Assembly (NCBI GenBank): GCA_037102815.1
Contig: BTPP01000003.1
Location: forward strand, 4,774,001 to 4,838,000
Source: Neurospora intermedia
Taxonomy: Eukaryota > Ascomycota > Sordariomycetes > Sordariales > Sordariaceae
Reading direction: 5' to 3'
DNA length: 64,000 nucleotides
The notes under the pieces are model-generated. The model made no database searches. It was not told the origin of the DNA and saw nothing but the letters and a program-made list of their open reading frames with translations. Positions 57,187 to 64,000 of the stretch are shown here, one piece after another (within the stretch, counting starts at the first letter, position 1; each line of letters begins with the position of its first letter). A program made the position numbers and the translations under genes.

Positions 57187-57862
57187 GGCGCCCAGCGCGA
57201 AGAAGAAGGAACGAGATAAGGTTCAGGAAGCGCGGCTACGGGACGAAAAAAACGCGGTTACCAAGAGATGGATGGCGTCTTGTCGTCTCAGTACTCGTCT
57301 CAGGAACAACCACGCCCGTAACGTGTAGAGTGACAATGAATGCGCGTCAATCCCGCGTGGCTTTGGTGATCTGGACGAATCCCGAACGTGGAAAAGAAAA
57401 ATCTCCAAATCTCGAACCTGTGAATCTCCAATTCGCGAATCTCGTGTGTGTGAAGATCTCCGACCTTTTGACTCGTCCGCACAAGAGGAAATCTACATAC
57501 CAGGTACGGCCGGGGTCCAGGTCCAGGCCTGGATTTAATTGATACATATCTTTTTTTCCTACCCCGCGTTTGGTTGGGCTTGGAAATTCCCAGTGCTGCA
57601 GCAGCCGCCTAGGGGGGGAGAGATCTACGATGTATAAGATATGACGCGTAGGTGCAATTGGTCCCATCTTCAATTTTTAATTTTTTTTCCACTTTAAAGA
57701 CAAGTGATGATGCCCGGACGCGGTGAGAGAAAGGGTCTGGCCTGTCTTTCATGTGCCTTTGCGTTGTTGATGTCGTGTTTTCGGTTACTTTTTGCCTGCG
57801 AGTCCTGCTTCCGGAATCGCTAGCACCATGCGTTCCCCTCTCAGAGGATCCTCTAGGTCGGG

Positions 57863-57870
57863 CATTGATA
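57863..57870. repeat. Left 8-bp direct repeat (candidate target-site duplication)
   Basis: CATTGATA, identical to 58206-58213 and directly adjoining the outer end of the left inverted repeat of the MITE-like element. Confidence 0.7.
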
Positions 57871-58205
57871 GGTATTAGGTATCCGGAAGACTAAATGGTA
57901 CGTACCTTTCACACCTTGGTAACCAAGCCATTACCCTTGGCGCCAAGTCACAAAGTCACTCCTTTGTTGATGCTTCTTCATAAATTTACGAAAAGGAACT
58001 GCAACGAAATGCTGGATGAACCAGTAAATGCAGCGCGCCCAGTAGCCGGCTTTTTGGGTGCAAAGCTCTATACTGGGTTGTGGTGAGGTTGATGCAGCGG
58101 CCGGAAGAGAAGAAGTTGGGACTTAGGGTTTTTGCTTGGGCGTATGGAGTTCTATTGGTAGGTTCAAAAGATACGTACCATTTAGTCTTCCGGATACGCA
58201 CTCCC
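57871..58205. mobile_element. MITE-like non-autonomous DNA transposon, hAT type (335 bp)
   Basis: The two ends are inverted repeats. Bases 57879-57904 match the reverse complement of 58172-58197 over 26 perfect bases (core TATCCGGAAGACTAAATGG). Weaker similarity continues outward to both ends and about 12 bases inward. The element is bounded on both sides by CATTGATA, an 8-bp direct repeat, and the repeat borders are exactly equidistant from the inverted-repeat core (8 bases on each side), which would be unlikely by chance. An 8-bp target duplication is the hallmark of hAT transposons; short length, no transposase frame and terminal inverted repeats define a MITE. Differences between the arms are partly transitions. 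At 335 bp it is shorter than the size usually hit by repeat-induced point mutation. The family is inferred from structure only; no autonomous partner is in the window. Confidence 0.75.
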
Positions 58206-58213
58206 CATTGATA
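58206..58213. repeat. Right 8-bp direct repeat (candidate target-site duplication)
   Basis: CATTGATA, the partner of 57863-57870 on the other side of the MITE-like element. Confidence 0.7.
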
Positions 58214-60605
58214 CAGCTCCGGTTCACGGTGTGCGACAAGTTTGGGCGAGGATCACCGCGGGGAACTGAACTCCGCGTGAACGTTCAGCTGTGGATGGAG
58301 AGGTTTGTGTGCGCATCAAAACATTTTTCGATGAGCTGTGCATGAGGAAGCAGAAGAACAATCAGAAATAGGTTCCCAGAAGGGTTGATGATAATTAGGT
58401 ACTGACATTCAAAGACCTTACCATTCTTACATCCATTCATCTTTAGTTCAAACTTATACCCCCCGGCTGTAGGTCCCCCGAAATGCATGCCCGAGTACCT
58501 GATTCTGTACGTACCGCCGCCATGTACGTGTACATAACATACGGACGAAAAGACGGGGTCTGCATATTCCACTACATCAAATGTGCATCTTACATATCCT
58601 TTCCCGAAAGTGCATGTTCTGTGGTTATCAGATCATCTATTTCCATTTCCAGTCCCAACTCTTTCTTCTCTCCCTGTGTGAGATTTCTGAGAATGAAACT
58701 TAAGACGCACGAACCAGACAGTCTATTACGCACCTCGCCGTTTCGATGAGAATGTTTGGCAGAGAACCAAGGTCTATCTATTCTCACATCTTGACGCTTT
58801 GGGATTCTTCTGTATCATCCAGCTGGGGCGAGCTGGAAGTGATCGACACTCGACTTGAAACACATATGTACACTAGAAAACTCGGACCTCTCGGACATCT
58901 ATAGCCGGGCCAAGGATATTAATTTCCATTGCGATTGTCCTCTTCTTTGAGCTTAGATTCTATGCATTGGACAGAGATACAGCGATTAACCTGGGTAGTT
59001 ATCAATGGTGTGAGAATTCCATTTCTTGTCCTTGGCACGTGCTGGCATTCGGATTGCCTGACAGAGGTTAACTAGGAGGTAAGTGCCGAGAGACTTCAAA
59101 CGCTTGGCTTTTCATAGTTGTACCTGCTCGTCAAAACGATTCTAAGCCAAATCATGACTACACCAGTGACTATCCGGCTCACGAACTATTTATCGGTTCG
59201 ATGTGTTTATAGGTTAAATCCCAAGGGAGAACTAACGCCATCCAAGCTACCTATCCCCATAACTACGCCGTTCTGTTCGCTCCATATCACATTCTCAAAA
59301 CCTGGAAACATGGATATGTATGGGATAAGGAGAAGTAGGAAGGGGGAGGGGAACACCATCCGTCCGAAACTCAGCTCATCTCAGTCTTGTTAGAAGCTCC
59401 TTCGGCTACCTCAACCCCCCGGCCGATTATGATGATGTCCCATTCGATGTCCAATTCAATTCAAAACGACATGCACTTCTGTTGAGCGCCGGAAGAATTT
59501 ATGGATTCGAGTGGTGGCTTGCGCTGGTTAAGCTCCTTTTCGCTGTCTCGGCTGGCTGAGACGAATAGACGAGGTGATTGCCAATCCAGCTTTTGCCTAT
59601 TCCCAAACTTTCCGACCACCAATGACCGCGGTTCATGGACCCTGCTTCCTTCCGTTCGTGAGGTCACCATCCATCCATCCATCCAATATCTATGATCCAA
59701 AGTCACCGATAGTCTGGTTTCAGCATTCGTTTAATTGGAGAACTATCATTAATTGACATCTGATCAAAGTAACAAGTCTGAAGTGAGGCCGCCGTTGATC
59801 GTTGCGGTTTTGATACAAAACCAGAACACCTTTCACAATCTGCGAATGGGAATGTTGCTACATAAACTGAAAAAAAAAAAGGGGGGGGGTGGGGGGGGAT
59901 CAGCTCTGTTGATTGAATTCAACACCGTATGCCCGCATCGGGCCACTTCGAGAGATAAAGAAGGGTATCACCTACAGGTATACACCGTGCCGGAGCTGGA
60001 CCGTCAGGCCCCATAGAAGCACTCTTAAGTATTAAACCCATCCATGTTTTGTTCGATGTGTACTGCCAAATTCTCTGGTATACAAAGTACGAACGAGATG
60101 TTGTCCATCTCCATTATAGCTGGACTTGTGAGAATTGCTCACTTAGATGAATTGTCACCATGAACCTGCATAAGACCAGCAAATCCAGATCTTCATTAGT
60201 TACACCGCGGCAGCTTCGAACATCTAATCTAGTCTAGACAATGCGCATGACTTTTAAGATCTTGAAATTTACAAGTACCTGGTTACCCCCCTTGAGTTTC
60301 CCGAATTTACTTCCCAAGCTCTCTACTCACAAAGTGTACATACATTAAGTAGATAGCAGGAAAAGACTCTTCTGTCGAAACCTCTTGCTCAACCTACCTA
60401 GGTACCTACCTAGTAGATCAACAATTATTCTTTTCCATGACCAATCTAAAGATGTACCCAACATCCCAAACTTTGATTTTCTTTAGGTAACTTGCTCTCC
60501 CTACCTGGAAGACGCTATATATTTATAATTCTTTCGTTTTATCATATCTCTTTTTTCCCTGAGGAGTATATCATACCCGCCGTGTAACTCCCAATCTTCC
60601 ACCTC

Positions 60606-60626
60606 TTTTTTTTTTTTTTTTTTTTT
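60606..60626. repeat. T21 homopolymer
   Basis: Twenty-one T on the plus strand in noncoding DNA. It reads as A on the strand of the flanking EF-hand gene but lies about 1.3 kb beyond its stop codon. Confidence 0.85.
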
Positions 60627-60760
60627 CTCCCCACTATCAAAACTCACAAATCACAGTACCATAACATCCCGTACCTTGCCTACCACAGCATGATACAGAT
60701 CACTCATACATTACATAAGGGACGCCGACCGACGGGTATCACCTCGGAAGATACGAGCCA

Positions 60761-60791
60761 CGGCGGCGGCGGCAGCAGCAGCAGCAGCAGC
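60761..60791. repeat. (CGG)4(CAG)n trinucleotide tract
   Basis: Four CGG units run into about seven CAG units. The frame through it (60690-60899) encodes Gly and Ser runs and is not otherwise protein-like. Confidence 0.75.
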
Positions 60792-61937
60792 GGGCAGGTT
60801 ACGTCTGATATACTTTGGAAAAAAGGGAAGGGAGGTCTTCGATTGTCTTTGGGGGGGTCTGCTTGGATATTCGGGGACAAAAGTGTGTTGTCAGTTTGAT
60901 GTTACTAGCAATGGAGAGCAGGTTGTAGGGGATCTCTCTTGTAGAATGTAGACACGGGAGATATTGTGAGAAGTGAGTGAGTAATGTAGGGATTGTTATC
61001 TCGTAGCTTACTGTAGCTCCAGCTGACTACTGGTTTCGCGAGTCTCATTTGGATGATCTTCAGCATTGCATCGAGGTCAATGTCGATAAACGAAGATCAT
61101 GTAGCGTTGGTGTGTAACGTAACGCTTGCAACGGACTTGGTCGCTAGGATGTCCACTACTACATTTGAAGGAGGATGCTTTACAAGTCTGTTTGTATTCT
61201 TCAACAATCTCTCCACCATCTCCCAATTTCTATAGAAATACAATTTCCCTCTCAAGAACACTACTTAGTTCCTGGGGGCTTCTGTCACTGGTTTTCCCCT
61301 CCTCCTCCCGCTTATCTTCCCCTTGTTCAGCTCGCTCACTTCTTCGCTATTCTTTTTTGCGTTTCTAGGGTCTACCCATATCAAGCTACTAGCATCTTTA
61401 GCAGCTTTTTCTCTCATGTGAGGATAGTGTATGTACATAGGGCAAGGTCGACAGACATGAAGACCCAGACGTAGTGATGTTGAGTCTGACTTTTGGGCTA
61501 GCAGTACCACCCAACGGTTATGGTGCACCGGCTGGTATGTCGTCTTTGGGGGTGGAAGTAAACTTTTGGTAAGTACTCCTGAGTACAGCATGATCAAGCG
61601 ACAAGAGCCTGCGTACTTCACAGAGTTGCCGTGAGGGTCGCTTTTGCGTGCGAGAGAGGATGTTGAATGTCGTATCGCACTCGGCCTCCATGGCCAGGGA
61701 TCGTGGCGGACATTCCAACGCAAATGTTAGCCCAGGTGGATGAACTTGACCCAAATTCCCAACCAGACTTCGTTTCGCATCACGATTACTAACTCCAGCG
61801 AGTACCGTATGCCACGAAATAGTCGCTTATTCAAGAAAAGAGGAAACCGCGAGGATTGTTCGTTTCCTTCATCCTGGCTTAGTCCGCGGTACACCTCCTC
61901 AATAACTTCCAACAACAACTGGTCGGAATAAACACCA

Positions 61938-64000
61938 CTAATGATATGGAATGCAAAAGTCAATCCATGTCCCGAGGTAGTCGAGACGGTTACCATGTTC
62001 CTCTTCCAGCTTCCAGGCAGTTTCAAACTCTTCATAGTTGAGTCTACCCCAGCCGCCACGCTCTTTGGCCTCCTTTTCGGCTAGGTCAAGGAATCGCCAT
62101 TGGACAAGAGTATTGATTGGTATGTTTGAAGGATCTTGCGGTTCTTGGCTTGCGTCGTGGTGGCCTTCTGCCGTAGTTTTGCTAGAGGATGCAGAAGGGA
62201 TGGCGGCAGCATCGGCCTCGTTGGCCTTTCCTTTAGGTGTAGAGTGGTCTTGGGTCTCTCCAGAGACTGGGGTACGAGGCATGGTTTCAGACATATAGTT
62301 GGGTCGGAACTGAGGCAGTGTCGGATCGCAGTAACTGGATGTGGAAGCACTCGGTTCGTTGTGATGCACCTCTTCTACCGCCTCGACAGTTTCAGCGCTG
62401 TTGGTGGGCTCTTGAATACCGGGTTCGTGCTGCGGTTCTTCGGTAGGCTCGGCTTCAGCTTGAGAGGTCTCATCGATACTATAGCCACTAGCCGCCAGCA
62501 GCTCCTGTAGATTCTGCTCGCTGATGGGCTTTTCGCCGTCCCGGTCATTGATATCTTCTGACGGACGGAAGAACAGCATTTCTTCGGCAGCCTTTTGAAT
62601 CATACTGCCGTCGGCATGTTGCACCATGCCTTTTTCAATAGACTCGAGCAATGGGCGGTACTTGTCACGGACGGCCTTGGTCTCGGCACACCGAATCGCT
62701 ATGTCCTCCTTGAACTTGAAGAGCCTATCGAGGAGCTCATTGAAGGCTTGCTGGACAACCTGGTAAAAGACCTCTTTGCCGGCGTCTTTTTCGGCACCGG
62801 GGATCTCCATACCTCCCCACCGCTCAGGAATGCTTCGCGAGGATGTAGACGGGTTGGATTGGGTATCATAATCGTCCACGTCCTCGGCAAACCGGACCTT
62901 GGGGGATGATGGCGAGCGTGGCGAAACCGGTTTGGAACTCTCGCCCACTCCATTCAGGTTGGCCAAGATGTCGTCTTCTGGGTCCCAATAGTCCGGGGGC
63001 AATGCACCCTCTTCCTCGTCCAAGTAGAACTGTCGTCTCTTGTAGCGTTCAATGAGCTTTTTCCGCACGTTTCTTTCGGCGCGGGCATAACGACGGTATC
63101 GGGCATCGGCGTCGTCGTTCATCCTCATGACAAATCCCTCACCACGAATGATGTTTTGGTCTGAGTCGTCCTGGTGGGCTCTGGCACGATCGCGGTGTCC
63201 ATCCTCTTCCTCGCTCGTCCCGTCATGATCTTCGTCGGGGTTAGTAACAAAGAGGAGATCGTCGCCTTCCCGTCGTCGACCAGTAAGCAACGAAGGTAGG
63301 TCCTCGACGCGGGCAGGAGGGTTCAGCAAGGCAGCAAAGTAGCGCAGGGACTCTCTGGGCATCCCGTTCGCCTCCTGATTGTTGTATTCGTCCAGGATAG
63401 CAGCGAAAAGGGATTCGCTATCGCGGTTTTCCTGCTGGAAAATGCTCTCAAGCACGGCCTCACGATCGGCTGTGTCGGGTTTGTCCTCATTGACAGCGCT
63501 GGTGCGTCCGTCCATGATTCGCACGTCACCGTTGCTCGTAAAAACCTTTCCATACAGGGGCCGATCACTATCCGATCGAGGGATAGCGCCTTCCCGACCA
63601 AAGAAGCTGCTCACAGGATGTCTACTAGAAATCAGCTGCTTGACTTCGTTAGAGCTCATGACCTGATCGTCGAGGCCTTCCAGCATGTCCTTGTGCATCT
63701 CTTTAAACAGTACGTAATAGGCGCGGAACAAGCGTAGGAAGTCACGGCGGTCCACATAGCCATCTCCGTCAATATCGTAGCCATTGAAGATGCTGAGAAG
63801 CCTGTGCTTGCTTTTGCGGTAGGTGGTGGCGTGCAGAAACTCGGAGAAGCCGATCAGATCATCGTTGTTGGTGTCGTAGAAGGCGAACATGCGGTCGTAC
63901 AGTAGATTCGGGGCATTGTGTCGGTTCGAGCCAGATGGAACGAGAGTGCGCTCAAAGGTCTTGCGATCCATGGCCAGATTCAGACCGTCCGGGTCCTCCT
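61938..64000 (-). CDS. EF-hand calcium-binding protein, C-terminal part (runs off right edge)
   Basis: The frame is open from base 64000 to the stop at 61938, giving about 686 residues of a larger protein; sequence before the first visible Met reads EDPDGLNLA, so the true start is beyond the window. Two EF-hand loops are seen: DTNNDDLIGFSE (63875-63840), fully canonical with Glu at position 12, and DIDGDGYVDRRD (63776-63741), with Asp at position 12 in place of Glu, which usually weakens Ca or favours Mg. The rest is long, acidic and partly disordered: Asp/Glu-rich patches (PDEDHDGTSEEEDGHRDRAR), a basic helix (ERNVRKKLIERYKRRQFYLD) and a Ser/Pro-rich segment. The C-terminal end (WGRLNYEEFETAWKLEEEHG) looks like another folded helix pair. 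I do not recognise the exact family; a calcium-responsive scaffold is inference. Confidence 0.8.
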   Translation of the reverse strand, partial: EDPDGLNLAMDRKTFERTLVPSGSNRHNAPNLLYDRMFAFYDTNNDDLIGFSEFLHATTYRKSKHRLLSIFNGYDIDGDGYVDRRDFLRLFRAYYVLFKEMHKDMLEGLDDQVMSSNEVKQLISSRHPVSSFFGREGAIPRSDSDRPLYGKVFTSNGDVRIMDGRTSAVNEDKPDTADREAVLESIFQQENRDSESLFAAILDEYNNQEANGMPRESLRYFAALLNPPARVEDLPSLLTGRRREGDDLLFVTNPDEDHDGTSEEEDGHRDRARAHQDDSDQNIIRGEGFVMRMNDDADARYRRYARAERNVRKKLIERYKRRQFYLDEEEGALPPDYWDPEDDILANLNGVGESSKPVSPRSPSSPKVRFAEDVDDYDTQSNPSTSSRSIPERWGGMEIPGAEKDAGKEVFYQVVQQAFNELLDRLFKFKEDIAIRCAETKAVRDKYRPLLESIEKGMVQHADGSMIQKAAEEMLFFRPSEDINDRDGEKPISEQNLQELLAASGYSIDETSQAEAEPTEEPQHEPGIQEPTNSAETVEAVEEVHHNEPSASTSSYCDPTLPQFRPNYMSETMPRTPVSGETQDHSTPKGKANEADAAAIPSASSSKTTAEGHHDASQEPQDPSNIPINTLVQWRFLDLAEKEAKERGGWGRLNYEEFETAWKLEEEHGNRLDYLGTWIDFCIPYH

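Larger units (their letters stand above)
48014..57862. other. Central gene-free block
   Basis: About 9.8 kb without any frame, spliced or unspliced, that I can link to a protein family. Composition looks ordinary for intergenic DNA, with plentiful CG and no TA-rich scars. Seen inside: (GCAA)n at about 48922-48947, a tRNA A-box-like string at about 53415-53460 (minus strand), the short palindromes ACAGCATGCTGT near 52468 and CTACTTAAGTAG at 54192-54203, a CA tract near 54811, an A run near 55606, and a perfect 22-bp palindrome at 57165-57186. No rRNA or complete tRNA gene was found by eye. Confidence 0.5.
58214..61937. other. Right part of the gene-free block and 3' flank of the EF-hand gene
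   Basis: About 3.7 kb with no supported gene. It contains an A11/G9/G8 run at about 59870-59898, TACCTAGGTACC-type palindromes near 60395-60410, a T21 run at 60606-60626 and a (CGG)4(CAG)n trinucleotide tract at about 60761-60791. The last kilobase before 61938 should include the 3' UTR of the EF-hand gene. Confidence 0.5.

Noticed and set aside
58120-58140. TTAGGGTTT near the MITE-like element, considered as telomere-repeat or telomerase-RNA template sequence
   Set aside because: Only about one and a third repeat units; there is no tandem array or surrounding structure to support it.

Overview
The window is nuclear DNA of a filamentous ascomycete, most likely Neurospora or a close Sordariales relative. 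Every recognisable protein is of fungal type. Introns are short (54-169 nt) with CTAAC/CTGAC-like branch sites, and the set NADPH oxidase NOX-1, class I myosin with a C-terminal acidic tail, G1 cyclin CLN-1, and THG1/UBC13/UAP1 fits a Pezizomycete. There is no AT-rich, TpA-heavy sequence of the kind that repeat-induced point mutation leaves, and no CRISPR array, rRNA gene or complete tRNA gene was found.

Layout: bases 1-44,232 are gene-bearing. From the left: the 5' end of a GNAT-type acetyltransferase (-, runs off the left edge), RPB1, the largest RNA polymerase II subunit (-), the COMPASS subunit SWD1/RbBP5 (-), the tRNA-His guanylyltransferase THG1 (+), a G-patch protein of the TMA23/GPATCH4 kind (-), a mitochondrial malonyl/methylmalonyl-CoA synthetase of the ACSF3 kind (-), a mitochondrial BolA protein (+), UDP-GlcNAc pyrophosphorylase (-), NOX-1 (-), class I myosin (+), the GATOR2/SEACAT subunit WDR59/Mtc5 (-), UBC13 (+) and CLN-1 (-). 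Exon borders were placed by eye so that reading phase, protein family alignment and splice signals all agree. Each resulting CDS is a whole number of codons.

From 44,233 to 61,937 lies a 17.7-kb stretch with no gene I can support. It holds simple repeats, several short perfect palindromes, a tRNA A-box-like sequence, one 194-codon orphan ORF, and at 57,871-58,205 a 335-bp element with imperfect terminal inverted repeats (a 26-bp perfect core) flanked by an 8-bp direct repeat. That architecture matches a non-autonomous hAT-type MITE. The right edge holds the 3' part of a large EF-hand protein gene (-).

Functionally these are mostly housekeeping and hyphal-growth genes, not an operon or a metabolic cluster. 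RPB1 and SWD1 act in transcription and H3K4 methylation; THG1 acts in tRNA maturation; UAP1, myosin I and NOX-1 act in wall precursor supply, endocytosis/actin and ROS signalling; WDR59 acts in TORC1 nutrient signalling; UBC13 makes K63 ubiquitin chains; CLN-1 drives cell-cycle start. The most unusual parts are the gene-free block beside cln-1, the MITE-like element in it, and the 3.8-kb divergent nox-1/myo-1 spacer.
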